Positions 1 to 9,335 of a stretch of DNA of 64,000 nucleotides are shown here, piece by piece. The DNA lies in the NCBI GenBank assembly GCA_943788025.1, contig CALSOR010000002.1, positions 558,001 to 622,000 of the forward strand, in the 5' to 3' direction. The notes below the pieces were generated by a model. The model had not been told where the DNA came from and did not search any database. It saw nothing but the letters and a program-made list of their open reading frames with translations. A program made the translations under genes and the position numbers. The stretch's first letter is position 1. Every line of letters starts with the position of its first letter. Source of the stretch: JABAAE01 sp905480545. GTDB lineage: Bacteria > Planctomycetota > Planctomycetia > Pirellulales > Pirellulaceae.

Positions 1-132
1 TTCTGCTTACGGCATTTGATTCATGCGCAATTATGGTCTGCTTCTTCGGTTGTTTTTCGGATAAAATAAAACTCTCACCTAGATCTCCCGCCTACCGACC
101 TTGCCGGTTAACCTGCAAACGAACGAGAAGTC

Positions 133-1287
133 ATGAACAAAATTCCGTTGAGACCGAATCCGTTTTTTTTGTCCTTTGCTTTCATTATCTTTTCGTACAC
201 AAATCTCTTTGCACAGGACGATGCAACCGACCCCGTCGTTCGATTTGATTTGATCAAGCCAATCCTCGAAAAGAATTGCGTGGGCTGCCATAACGCTGAC
301 GATGAAGCGGGCGGTGCCAATTTGGATGACATTGACACGATCAAAGACTATATCGAATCAGGCAAGCCGCTGGAAAGCACGATGTATCATTCGATTCTTG
401 GAACCGATGGCATGTCGATGATGCCACCGGAAGAAGATGACGATGGCAATGAACTTGCTCCTCTAAGCGAATTGGAAATTCTGGCGATTCATACTTGGAT
501 CGCCCAGGGTGCATCTTTCGAAGGAGCCAAGATCAAAGAAAAAGTTGAAGAAACTCGCACAATTGTTTATCGATCGTTTCTATTCTCAGGTTACTTCCAT
601 CCCGCGATTGTTCATTTTCCGATTGCGTTATTCTCGATCAGTGCTTTCTTTATCATTTTCTGCTTCCGCAGTGAAGCATTGTCTGATGACACCGCCTATT
701 ATTTACTTTTACTTGGAACGCTTTCGTCCATCGTAGCTTGCGTTTTTGGCTGGGCATTTGCGGATCGGAATCCGGTCGATATCTGGGATCTTTCGAAGGG
801 AATCAATCGACATCGCTGGGTTGGAATTGGTGTGACCGTTGTTGCAATGATCGCGACCGTCCTCGGATGGAGAGCAAGAAATGATGTCATGGGAAAACGC
901 AGTAATGGAATGTGGAAGTTCGGAACTGTTATTTGTGCAGCCTTGATTGGACTGGTTGGCCATCAAGGTGGTGAAGAAGTTTACGGCGAGGGATTTTATG
1001 ACAAGGCTGCTGAGAAACTTGATATTCCTTTCTGGCCATTCAAACCGGATAAAGAGGCTAAAGAGCAAGGTGATGTAGCCGATCAAAATGCAAAGGAAAC
1101 AGCAGGCAAAGATGCCGCCAAAAAAGATGGCGATGCAAATGAGTCTGGCAAAAAAGTCGCTGATGAGAAAAAGGCTTCCGATAACGATGATTCAGGAAGT
1201 GACAAAAAGGCTTCTGATAGCGAGCCGAGTCAAGAACGAAAGCCGGACGCACCGCCCGTTGACCCGACAATCAAAAAAAAGGACTAG
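133..1287 (+). CDS. Membrane-bound planctomycete cytochrome c protein with DUF2231-like region
   Basis: A 384-residue exported protein. An N-terminal hydrophobic segment (about residues 10-27, ending FAQ) looks like a signal peptide or anchor. One heme c motif, CVGCH (C49, C52, H53), sits in a domain of the planctomycete cytochrome c type, with MMPPEEDD downstream as is usual there. Four hydrophobic segments follow (about 157-178, 189-210, 228-246, 262-279); the first begins FHPAIVHFPIALF and the last contains GHQGGEEVYG, both resembling DUF2231 membrane proteins. The tail (310-384) is a low-complexity Lys/Asp/Glu/Ser stretch. The ATG start is preceded by GAGAAG. Inferred role: membrane redox protein, electron partner unknown. 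It converges with the response regulator gene on the other strand. The family call is confident, the function is not. Confidence 0.85.
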   Translation: MNKIPLRPNPFFLSFAFIIFSYTNLFAQDDATDPVVRFDLIKPILEKNCVGCHNADDEAGGANLDDIDTIKDYIESGKPLESTMYHSILGTDGMSMMPPEEDDDGNELAPLSELEILAIHTWIAQGASFEGAKIKEKVEETRTIVYRSFLFSGYFHPAIVHFPIALFSISAFFIIFCFRSEALSDDTAYYLLLLGTLSSIVACVFGWAFADRNPVDIWDLSKGINRHRWVGIGVTVVAMIATVLGWRARNDVMGKRSNGMWKFGTVICAALIGLVGHQGGEEVYGEGFYDKAAEKLDIPFWPFKPDKEAKEQGDVADQNAKETAGKDAAKKDGDANESGKKVADEKKASDNDDSGSDKKASDSEPSQERKPDAPPVDPTIKKKD

Positions 1288-1347
1288 CGATTCTCGGTGA
1301 CAAAACCCTGTTGCGAAAATTGATTTTTCCCAAGACGCGATCTGCGA

Positions 1348-2796
1348 TTACACCTTGTCGATTCCGTGGTCAGTCATTTTCTTTTTCAGTGTCGTTCGAT
1401 GAATACCCAGTGCCTTTGCAGCAGCGACGTATTGGTTATCGAAATGCCGCATCACCGTTGCAAGGAACTCCGGTTCTAGTAGTTGTAAGAATTCATTATA
1501 TAAATCATGATTCTTTTCGCTTGATGACGCATGATTCTCCCGTAATCGGCGGAGTTGCTGTTCGGTCCATGTCCGCAATAGCTGGTTGATTCGAGCGGGT
1601 AATTCAGGCAGAGAATCTTCTTCCGAACGAATATGCTGCACTGGGGCCGGCAGATGCTCGGGCCTGATCTCACTGCCTCGAGCGAGAATCAAAGCGTGCT
1701 CGATAGAATTTCGAAGTTCGCGAACGTTGCCATGCCAAGTCCGTGATTTAATTTCCAATTTCGCTGATTCGCTTAACTCCGAATTCGGTGTCGAGGTTTC
1801 CAACTCACGAATAAAGAACTCCGCTAATTGAATGACATCATCTTCGCGGTCACGCAATGGCGGCAATTCGATTTGAAATGCGCAAATCCGGAAGAATAAA
1901 TCATGTCGGAACGAACCAGAAGCGACCGCCGTTGAAAGATTCTGATGCGTCGCCGAGACTACTCGAAAATCGGTTTTTACTGGGACGCTTGCGCCGATCG
2001 GCAGCACTTCGCCCTGATCCAAACATCGCAATAGTTTGACCTGGATTGACATCGGAACCTCCGCCAACTCATCGAGAAACAGCGTCCCGCCATTGGCCTG
2101 TTCAAGCAGGCCCTTTCGATCGCGATCCGCGCCGGTAAATGAGCCGCGAACATGCCCGAACAGTTCGCTTTCGGCCAAAGTGGGCGAAAGCGCCGCGATG
2201 TTAACCGCAACAAACGGCTGCTCTGATCGCCTGCTATATCGATGTATGGCTCGAGCGGCAATTTCCTTGCCCGTACCACTTTCGCCAGTAATCAAAACGC
2301 TTGCATTCGATGTAGCGGCAAAAGCGATCCGCCGAAACAACTCTTGCATTTTTGAACAGCTCCCGACAATGTCGCCCAGCTTGTCACTCAGCGAATCGCC
2401 ATGGGACGCATTCGAATTTGGTCGCGTTGCCCTGAGATTTGATTCGATTGCACGCTCGATCACGTTTTTGACCCTGTCCAAATCAAAGGGCTTAGGCAGG
2501 TATTCGAATGCCCCATTTTTAATCGCGGCCACGGCGGAATCCAATTCGCCATACGCGGTCATGACGACAATCGGTGTCTCATCGCAAACGGATTGGAACT
2601 GCGACATCGCAGTTAAACCATCCATCCCGGGCAAACGAACATCGAGCACGATTGCGTTGGGACACTCTGTTTTTGCTGCAGCAAGACCGTCTTCCGCCGT
2701 TGAACAAATTACGACGTTATGCCCAAGTGACTTGCCAAGCTTTTCCAAACCCCAACAGATGCTCTCTTCGTCGTCGATGACCAGCAATTTTGCCAT
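1348..2796 (-). CDS. Sigma-54-dependent response regulator (NtrC family)
   Basis: A 482-residue NtrC-type activator. The receiver domain (1-120) has the acidic DDE cluster, phospho-acceptor D52 in VLDVRLPGMDG and the conserved lysine in YLPKPFDL. The AAA+ domain (about 145-385) has Walker A GESGTGKE and the sigma-54 contact loop as GSFTGA instead of the commoner GAFTGA. The C-terminus is a Fis-type helix-turn-helix (AAAKALGIHRTTLKKKM). It should remodel sigma-54 RNA polymerase when phosphorylated. It lies 59 bp downstream of a histidine kinase on the same strand, the presumed cognate sensor. Target genes cannot be told from the window, and I did not identify a sigma-54 (-24/-12) promoter nearby. 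Confidence 0.95.
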   Translation of the reverse strand: MAKLLVIDDEESICWGLEKLGKSLGHNVVICSTAEDGLAAAKTECPNAIVLDVRLPGMDGLTAMSQFQSVCDETPIVVMTAYGELDSAVAAIKNGAFEYLPKPFDLDRVKNVIERAIESNLRATRPNSNASHGDSLSDKLGDIVGSCSKMQELFRRIAFAATSNASVLITGESGTGKEIAARAIHRYSRRSEQPFVAVNIAALSPTLAESELFGHVRGSFTGADRDRKGLLEQANGGTLFLDELAEVPMSIQVKLLRCLDQGEVLPIGASVPVKTDFRVVSATHQNLSTAVASGSFRHDLFFRICAFQIELPPLRDREDDVIQLAEFFIRELETSTPNSELSESAKLEIKSRTWHGNVRELRNSIEHALILARGSEIRPEHLPAPVQHIRSEEDSLPELPARINQLLRTWTEQQLRRLRENHASSSEKNHDLYNEFLQLLEPEFLATVMRHFDNQYVAAAKALGIHRTTLKKKMTDHGIDKV

Positions 2797-2807
2797 AAGT
2801 TTTTTCA

Positions 2808-2841
2808 GTTGATCTAATTCGGTTGATCTAATTCGGTTGAT
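2808..2841. repeat. 14-bp tandem repeat in kinase/regulator spacer
   Basis: GTTGATCTAATTCG occurs twice head to tail (2808-2821 and 2822-2835), followed by a partial third copy (GTTGAT). It fills most of the spacer between the histidine kinase and response regulator genes. It is one of about ten comparable short tandem duplications in the window. Confidence 0.9.
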
Positions 2842-2855
2842 TTAAAATTAGCGGT

Positions 2856-4265
2856 TCAAGAACGATTTGACGGCAAAACGGAGCACCGAAAGTTCAAGAT
2901 AAATTCTGTCATTTCAAAATCACGTTTCCATTCTATCGTTCCGTCATGCTCTTCAACCGTTTGCTTTACAATCGCCAGCCCTAGCCCAACACCATCCGCT
3001 TTGGTTGTCGCGAGCGGCTCAAAGAGTCGGTTTTCTATTTCGGGGTAAACTCCCAGACCATTATCGCGAATCGCTATCGAAATGCCCGAGTCGGAATCTT
3101 CCTCAAGACTAACGCATACCTGTTTGTTATTTTCCGTCAAATTTGCACTTGCCGCCTCGATTGCGTTCATCAAAAGATTATTGAGCATCTGCTCAAGACG
3201 ATTCAAATTCCCTTCCATCATGATTGTTTTTTCAGGAATTCGCGAAACCAGCTCCACCGCAACGTGCCTGGCAACCGGTTGCAGCAACGGCATGTACCTC
3301 TTAATGAGGGCACCGACATCGATTGATTGCATATGCGTGTTCTTTTCGCGACCGATCGCAAGGAATTGTTTTTGAAAATCTTCCATGTGTCGTAGCTGCC
3401 GATTGGCAACAGCAAGGCTCTCATGATCAACGGTGCAAACCTCTTTGTGAAAATCAAGTGCAAGCCGGCAACCGGTGATTGAGTTCCTCATCTGATGCGC
3501 AATTCCGCCACCCATCTGATCCAATGTAAAAAGCTTTTCCTGATTGCGGATTCGCTCCTCGTACAGTTTGAGTCGGCTCGCCATCTGATGGATGCACCGA
3601 TAGAGCTCACCGATCTCATCGCTGCGTTTCTGCGCTTTGGCAAATTCGGGTTCGGTTTGGACTTGTGTCTCGAAATTCCCCTCGGCAATTTTTTCGACAC
3701 GATGCTGCAATTGCCGAATGGGCTGGGTAACGCGTTTGATCACCCAGACGATTAAGCCAACAGTGATGAGGAGCGTTAGCACGCCGGTGATGACTTGCGG
3801 CCAAATGGCACGATTGATCGATTCGGTCAATTGCCTCTTCGGGTAAAAGGCGAAAATGTTTTGAGCTCGTGAACTATTCAGCTCACGACGAAATGCGAAA
3901 TAGCCGGTATTTTCGAAATGGGTTTCAATGACCGGCGACGAAGAATCTATTGCATACAAGTCTCCTGATTCGAGCATTTTTTTTACATTCTCTGCAGCAA
4001 GAAGACTGGTTGCATACATTTCCCCTTCTCCGAAATCGACGATCACATGAATTGACGATATCGAGTGAACTTGACGCAGGACTGAATCTGTCAATGGGAA
4101 AGATTTTTCCTCAATGGTGTCAAACAATTGGTTTACTTGATTTGCGATCTTTTGCTTTTCTGCACGAAATAGATTGGTCACATTTACCGACGTTGCAATT
4201 GTGATGCCCAATAGAAACACAATCGAAATCGGCAGCAAAATCTGGTTGCGGAGGTTCCAACTCAT
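2856..4265 (-). CDS. Sensor histidine kinase with HAMP domain
   Basis: A 469-residue membrane sensor kinase. Two transmembrane segments (about 9-30 and 157-176) bracket an extracytoplasmic region of about 125 residues. A HAMP region follows (about 177-240), then a dimerisation/phospho-acceptor helix with H257 in GGGIAHQMRNSITG, and an ATPase domain with DNGLGVYPEI, LFEPLATTK and GVGLGLAIVKQTV as G boxes. The H-box reads HQMRN rather than the usual HEIRNP. It is transcribed just ahead of the NtrC-type regulator, so the two probably form one two-component system signalling to sigma-54 promoters. The ligand cannot be inferred. Confidence 0.95.
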   Translation of the reverse strand: MSWNLRNQILLPISIVFLLGITIATSVNVTNLFRAEKQKIANQVNQLFDTIEEKSFPLTDSVLRQVHSISSIHVIVDFGEGEMYATSLLAAENVKKMLESGDLYAIDSSSPVIETHFENTGYFAFRRELNSSRAQNIFAFYPKRQLTESINRAIWPQVITGVLTLLITVGLIVWVIKRVTQPIRQLQHRVEKIAEGNFETQVQTEPEFAKAQKRSDEIGELYRCIHQMASRLKLYEERIRNQEKLFTLDQMGGGIAHQMRNSITGCRLALDFHKEVCTVDHESLAVANRQLRHMEDFQKQFLAIGREKNTHMQSIDVGALIKRYMPLLQPVARHVAVELVSRIPEKTIMMEGNLNRLEQMLNNLLMNAIEAASANLTENNKQVCVSLEEDSDSGISIAIRDNGLGVYPEIENRLFEPLATTKADGVGLGLAIVKQTVEEHDGTIEWKRDFEMTEFILNFRCSVLPSNRS

Positions 4266-4551
4266 TAGGCGATTTTTTTAAATTAGAATTTCATGTCGAA
4301 AAAACTGGACGCTTGTTCAAAAAAGCAACCGAGCCGTGGGACTCAATTTGATTAAACTTTCAATTTCGCAATTAAAATGAATCGAGACGGTGTTGGCATT
4401 TCATTTGCTTTGAAATGTGGCTTGAGTCACGGAATCGACAAATCAACGACGGTAAATGCACAAATTGAAAAAAGAATTGACGATGTTTCTTTTTACGGCC
4501 AACCAACGAAACGCACACGGAATCAAAAAAGCACGGCATTCTTGCCTTGCA

Positions 4552-5587
4552 ATGGATCGGAACGTGCTTGCCTATTCTAGCCCAATACCCCCACGCGGTT
4601 TTACGCTGGTTGAACTATTGGTCGTGATCGCAATCATCGGCATCTTGATCGCCATACTCCTGCCCGCCGTTCAAGCCGCTCGAGAAGCCGCGCGTCGAAT
4701 TCAGTGCGGTAACAATCTTCGACAAATCGCATTGGCCACGCACAATTATGAAAGTAGCTTTCGGTGCTTACCACCAAGCACGATCGTCAACCTATCCGAC
4801 GAAGCCACTGCGAATAACGGAGCGTGGGGGGGTCCACGGGCGGATACTGTCCTTTTTGGAGCAAGGCAATCTATACGAGAATGTTGATATCAGCAAAGGC
4901 TGGGACTTCCAAGAGGCAATCGATAAAGTCAAAATCGCGGGCTTTGGTTGCCCATCAGATCCCGGCTCGTTTTTGATTCGGGATCCAGGAAAAGGCAAAG
5001 TCCGACTGTACCCGACATCCTACGGTTTTAACTTTGGGACTTGGTTTGTCTTCGATCCAGTCAACCGAACGAAGGGCGATGGTGTCTTTTACCCAAACAG
5101 CTTCTTGAAATTCAGTTCAATACGAGACGGCTTGAGCAATACTGTTTTGTGCTCGGAAGTGCGCGGTTGGACACCTTACACCCGAAACGGGGGGCCTTCG
5201 CAAATCGACATTCCAAATTCGATCGAAGAAGCGTCCGCCGTGATTGCATCGGGTGCACAGTTCAAAAACACCGGACACACGGAATGGCCTGATGGACGAG
5301 TTCATCACACGGGCTTTACCGCGACGATGACTCCCAATACGTTCACTCCGTTTGAGAAAGACGGCCAAATCTACGATGCCGATTTCAATTCCTGGCAAGA
5401 GGGAAAAAATGGATCATCAGGCGTGCCCACTTACGCAATGATCACCTCACGCAGCTTTCACCCTAACATTGTTCAGGCTGCCTTTCTGGATGGTAGCGTC
5501 CAAGTCATTGCCGAGGAAATTGAACTGTATTCGTGGCGGGCGATGGCGACCCGAAATGGTGGTGAAGTGGCAAATCTATCGAACTGA
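4552..5587 (+). pseudogene. DUF1559 protein with type II pseudopilin N-terminus, frameshifted in a G7 tract
   Basis: The N-terminal part (from ATG 4552; frame open to 4887) carries a prepilin cleavage/methylation signal, RGFTLVELLVVIAIIGIL, followed by LLPAVQAAREAARR, as in planctomycete DUF1559 proteins. The C-terminal part is in the next frame (to 5587) and contains LEQGNLYENVD, a G-x-x-DPGSF region, a DGLSNT motif and the closing AAFLDGSVQVIAEEI typical of the family. The break is at 4826-4832, seven consecutive Gs; six Gs would restore NNGAWGVHGRILSFLEQ and one reading frame of about 345 residues. Everything else looks intact, so this may be a sequencing error, a recent mutation, slippage or a phase-variable tract. 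An earlier start at 4456 or 4483 is possible. Confidence 0.88.
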
Positions 5588-5749
5588 TTTCGCCAAGAAT
5601 GAACCCCAGGCAGAATATTCTTTGCAATCATTAAAGTTCGCCTAAACCAACTATGCAAAATTGTCCGATGACTATTCCAGGATGCGGAATGTTTTTTCGT
5701 TTCGTCGAACCCTAGTGTATCGCCACTTCTTCAAGTGAAGAAATTGACA

Positions 5750-6007
5750 ATGAGCTCTACGAAAACACGCCTTTTTGGCTTTACCTTGTTGCTTTTTATC
5801 TGCTGTTTAATGCAAACAGGATGCGCGATGTGCTGCGGAACATACGATGAGGCCTACAATGGCTACGGGGGCTTGTACGAGCGTGAGGATCTGTTTCACG
5901 GTCGCGTAGGATCACCCTTCTCAGATCCAAGTGCCGCTTACCGGAATGCGGAATACGCGCCGGTTGAAGGCGAAGTTATCGAACAACTCGCGCCAATCCA
6001 ACAATAA
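5750..6007 (+). CDS. Small lipoprotein, unknown function
   Basis: Encodes about 85 residues. A hydrophobic stretch, FGFTLLLFICCLMQ, leads to TGC, a plausible though imperfect lipobox (Gln at -3), so C25 would be lipidated. The mature part is short and rich in Tyr, Gly and Glu (TYDEAYNGYGGLYERED). An in-frame GTG at 5735 would add five residues. Small lipoproteins of this kind are common in planctomycetes. I recognise no functional domain, and the neighbours give no clue to its role. Confidence 0.65.
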   Translation: MSSTKTRLFGFTLLLFICCLMQTGCAMCCGTYDEAYNGYGGLYEREDLFHGRVGSPFSDPSAAYRNAEYAPVEGEVIEQLAPIQQ

Positions 6008-6295
6008 GTGCCGCGCCCCTTTTCATATCGATATCACTTCGTCGGCCCAAAGCTAATCGGATCTGTGCGATGCCACCGTGCGATCAAGTCTAACCCCGCT
6101 TAACGACGGTCGAAGCACTGGTTCGGCCTCAAAATGCATGCCCCAAAAGGCAATGGCGTCCCTGCAGATCAAAAAGCTCAACGCGGCTTGCGATATTCTT
6201 TGCGGAGCAATCTCAATCAGCATTTTCGCGAAACGATACGCTAGCGACTCTTGCAATCATCCAACTGGCGTCAAATTCGGGTCCTGAGTCAACGA

Positions 6296-7096
6296 CTAGC
6301 TGTCAAGCGAATGAAGACCACACTCGGTCTTCGCACTGCCACTCCAACGCCCCGCTCGTTCATCTTCGCCGATCTGAATCGGACGAGTGCAGGGCTCGCA
6401 CCCGATGCTTGGAAATCCTTGATCGTGAAGCGGATTATACGGAACGTCGTTGTCCAAAATCGCTGTCCAAATGTCACCCTTGGTAAGATTGGCGAGCGGA
6501 TTGATCTTCACCAACTTGAACTTGTCATCCCAGCCCACGATCGGCGCCGCTGCTCGATCCGGGCTCTGATCACGGCGAATCGCACTAATCCAAGCGGTCT
6601 TTCCTGAGATCGCCTTGTTCAAGACCTTGATCTTTCGATCGAAACAACATTGGCTTGGGTTCGTTTGATAAAGCGGACCACCGTTTGCCGCTTCGTATTC
6701 CGCAACCGACTCATCCGGTCGGCAAAGCTCAACTTCGATGCCCAGTTTTTGCTTGGTAAGCTCCCGTAACTCCAAGGTTTCCTTGAACTGATAACCGGTA
6801 TCCAAATTGAAACAGTGGACCGACCTATCAATCTGAGAAAGATGATGCAGGATCACCATGCCTTCGGGACCAAAAGCCGTCGCAAACGTCAATCCATTTC
6901 CAAATCGTTCGATTCCCCATCGGATAATTTCTTCGGGTGTCGACGATTCAAGCTCTCGGTTGCGTTCCTCAAGCTCGGAAAGCAGCTTCTTATGCTTCTC
7001 AGATGGAACGTTAGGAACAACTCGCAATTGGGGAACCATGGGCGAAGCAATAGAAGTCATCGGTTTTGCGGGCTGCTGAAGCATCTTAAATGACAA
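6296..7096 (-). CDS. cysH: Assimilatory APS/PAPS reductase (CysH), Fe-S type
   Basis: A 266-residue member of the phosphoadenylyl/adenylyl-sulfate reductase family, which reduces activated sulfate to sulfite using thioredoxin. Visible features are FGPEGMVILHH and NLDTGYQF of the nucleotide-binding fold, the paired cysteines C150-C151 (SQCCFDRK), CEPC at 233-236 and the catalytic ECGLH at the C-terminus (C259). The CC plus CxxC pairs ligate a [4Fe-4S] cluster in enzymes that prefer APS, so APS is the likely substrate. No sulfate adenylyltransferase, sulfite reductase or transporter gene is adjacent, which makes it an isolated sulfate-assimilation gene here. A start at Met5 is also possible. 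Confidence 0.93.
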   Translation of the reverse strand: MSFKMLQQPAKPMTSIASPMVPQLRVVPNVPSEKHKKLLSELEERNRELESSTPEEIIRWGIERFGNGLTFATAFGPEGMVILHHLSQIDRSVHCFNLDTGYQFKETLELRELTKQKLGIEVELCRPDESVAEYEAANGGPLYQTNPSQCCFDRKIKVLNKAISGKTAWISAIRRDQSPDRAAAPIVGWDDKFKLVKINPLANLTKGDIWTAILDNDVPYNPLHDQGFPSIGCEPCTRPIQIGEDERAGRWSGSAKTECGLHSLDS

Positions 7097-7496
7097 ACAT
7101 GATAAAGTTAGTAAAGTATAATCCGTTTGGTCTCATTTTCAATCGGTTGTTACAACGGGAAAAATCCACCATTTCCGATGTTTCGGTTTAAACAATAGTG
7201 AAAGCTCTTTTCTAAACCAACAAGAGTCGCGTCTCCTTCGTTTTGGAAGTGAAGAAACTCAGGCTATGCATTCAATGCACAAAAGCGATAGCACATGAAG
7301 TTGGAAGAAAGAACGGCATCGAATTCTCTTTCTGCCACACATTTCGATTATTCTGGCGTCAGAAATCGCTTTATCGAGTATTGCCACAAAAGCAATCGCC
7401 GTGCATTTGGCAGATTCGTCTATAATGATTAGGTGCCGTCAGCAGGCAAATGAAACCGGCAACACCCAAGTATCCACTCAAACTCCTACGCAACCC
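7097..7496. other. Intergenic region without recognised gene
   Basis: About 400 bp between the divergent cysH and the small membrane protein gene. It must hold both promoters. I see no convincing ORF, RNA gene or operator. Confidence 0.5.
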
Positions 7497-7661
7497 ATGA
7501 CGATGCAACTGATTTCACTTTTTGCAGAACAGTCTTACGCAGCATCCTATGCCGTTTATTTTTTATTCGTCTTGCTCGGTGCGTGCGCGATCGCGATCCC
7601 TCGATTTCGAACCGAGGATCCATTAGCAAAAAAGAAAGCGATCAAAAATCGAAAGAAGTAG
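7497..7661 (+). CDS. Small single-pass membrane protein, unknown
   Basis: From ATG 7497 it encodes about 54 residues: a short N-terminus (MTMQLISLFAEQ), one clear transmembrane segment (about 15-36, containing YAVYFLFVLLGACAIAIP) and a basic tail ending KKKAIKNRKK. The layout, one helix plus a Lys/Arg-rich cytoplasmic tail, is common among small planctomycete membrane proteins of unknown role. The frame is open further upstream, but that part looks non-coding. Moderate confidence that it is a gene, none about function. Confidence 0.5.
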   Translation: MTMQLISLFAEQSYAASYAVYFLFVLLGACAIAIPRFRTEDPLAKKKAIKNRKK

Positions 7662-7788
7662 TTGCAGCGCCTCCGATTCCCACGCTGGATCGGCGTTGCG
7701 ATCCAGCAGCCTCTTGCATCACTAAACCGTCGCTAATCAACTGCCGCTGGCTGGTGCATGAGGTTGGTTTGCTTCGCCAGCGACAACA

Positions 7789-7819
7789 GCAGATCACGAA
7801 AACGGCAGATCACGAAAAC
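7789..7819. repeat. 15-bp direct repeat
   Basis: GCAGATCACGAAAAC occurs at 7789-7803 and again at 7805-7819 in the spacer downstream of the aminotransferase gene. Confidence 0.85.
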
Positions 7820-7830
7820 ACCGAAACCGC

Positions 7831-9000
7831 TCAGGACGCCATTCGATAAGTTCGCTGTTTCGTAGCGTCAAGGCATTCAACCACGCGCTGGACAACTGTA
7901 TTCTGTTCCTCCGCCGTAATTTCAGGGAAGATCGGCAGGCTCAGCACTTGCCGTGCTGCCAAATCTGTCTGCTTCAACTTGTTAGGATCGGCGAACAATG
8001 AAAGAAAACATTTCTGCCGGTGAAGGGGAACTGGATAATAGACTTCTGAGCCAACTCCGTTTTCGTTCAACCGAGTACGAAATGCATCGCGATCCTCATT
8101 CGGTAGCCGTACGGTGTACTGATTCCAAACGTGGTAACATTCGTTGGATTCGGTTGGCAGTCCAATGTCATCACCGCATCCCATCGCTTTGAAAAGCCGA
8201 TCATATCGAGCTGCATTCGCCCGTCGCGCTTCGGTAATTTCCTGAATTCGGTTCATTTTGATCGAAATCGCCGTTGCCTGAAGAGCATCCAAACGACTGT
8301 TGATTCCAACTTCTGAATGATAATAACGAGGTTTCATACCATGATTCGCGAGCAACCGAACGCGTTCGGCCAATGCGTCATCATTGGTTGTGATCATGCC
8401 GCCATCACCGAACCCACCGAGATTTTTGGTTGGGTAAAAGCTGAAACAACCGGTATCACCAATTGCTCCGGCACCCACCTCTCCGTACTTTGCCCCAATG
8501 GCCTGAGCTGCATCCTCAACCACGAAGATGTCGTTGGCCCTTGCGATTTCCATGATCGGATCCATTTCAGCGCATTGACCGAAAAGATGAACCGGAATGA
8601 CTGCTTTCGTTCGTCGTGAAACCGCTCGTTCGAAAGCTTGTGGACACATGTTGAACGTTACCGGATCGATGTCGACAAAGACTGGTTTTGCACCCAATCT
8701 CCATGCCGCACTCGCGGTCGCAAAAAACGTGAAACTTGGCAAAATGACTTCCGCGCCGGGCCCCACATCCGCTGCCATCAAGGATAACAACAACGCATCA
8801 CTGCCGGATGAGCAGCCGATCGCATGATTCGCCCCGGTGACTTCGCAAACTTGTTCTTCCAATTTCGCTACGTTTGGGCCGCCAACAAACCAACCGCTTT
8901 TGACAACCTCCTCCATCGCAGCCATGATTTCTTCGTGGTCTGCATCATTCCCTCTGGGAATATCTAATAAGGGAACTCGATCAACTGTTTGCAAATTCAT
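7831..9000 (-). CDS. DegT/DnrJ/EryC1/StrS family sugar aminotransferase
   Basis: About 389 residues, a PLP-dependent aminotransferase acting on nucleotide-linked keto-sugars. Seen: GCSSGSDALLLSL phosphate-binding region, VVEDAAQAIGA with the PLP-contacting Asp, and FYPTKNLGGFGDGG with the Schiff-base lysine (about K192 from the ATG used). Full length, so probably active. The best analogues make amino sugars for surface polysaccharide (WbpE/ArnB-like), but the substrate cannot be read from the sequence. The ATG at 9000 has AGGAGG five bases upstream, a clearer ribosome site than most genes here; a GTG at 9003 is less likely. No other nucleotide-sugar gene is adjacent. Confidence 0.92.
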   Translation of the reverse strand: MNLQTVDRVPLLDIPRGNDADHEEIMAAMEEVVKSGWFVGGPNVAKLEEQVCEVTGANHAIGCSSGSDALLLSLMAADVGPGAEVILPSFTFFATASAAWRLGAKPVFVDIDPVTFNMCPQAFERAVSRRTKAVIPVHLFGQCAEMDPIMEIARANDIFVVEDAAQAIGAKYGEVGAGAIGDTGCFSFYPTKNLGGFGDGGMITTNDDALAERVRLLANHGMKPRYYHSEVGINSRLDALQATAISIKMNRIQEITEARRANAARYDRLFKAMGCGDDIGLPTESNECYHVWNQYTVRLPNEDRDAFRTRLNENGVGSEVYYPVPLHRQKCFLSLFADPNKLKQTDLAARQVLSLPIFPEITAEEQNTVVQRVVECLDATKQRTYRMAS

Positions 9001-9335
9001 CACCGCCTCCTGCGGAAAAAATAGACATCATGTCTGCTCTGTTTTCAGGCGTTTGCTTGGCACCACGCTAAAATTACGCTAACCAAAAGGTCACTCGCGA
9101 AGCCTTCTCCAAACACTACCGTAGATTTTTAAAGAAGTTAATTGCAGCACGATTTTTGGTCAAGACGAACATGATCGATATAGGCTTGGGCGTGCTTACA
9201 ATGCTTCAGGCCTGAATTGGCCGTTAGTTGATCAAACACAATGTTGGCTGTATTTTTAGTTTCCAACGCGTATCGTTGATTGTGTTGAAGTCTCGTTTCA
9301 TAATGAGTCCATCCAATATTTAACTCGGAAGCCTC
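9001..9335. other. Divergent intergenic region
   Basis: About 335 bp between the aminotransferase (minus) and the DUF6797 protein gene (plus). No ORF or structured element is recognised; it should contain both promoters. Confidence 0.5.

Noticed and set aside
2036..2812. Long plus-strand frame (258 codons) opposite the response regulator
   Set aside because: It is the antisense shadow of a gene with clear receiver and AAA+ motifs; it has no family features of its own.
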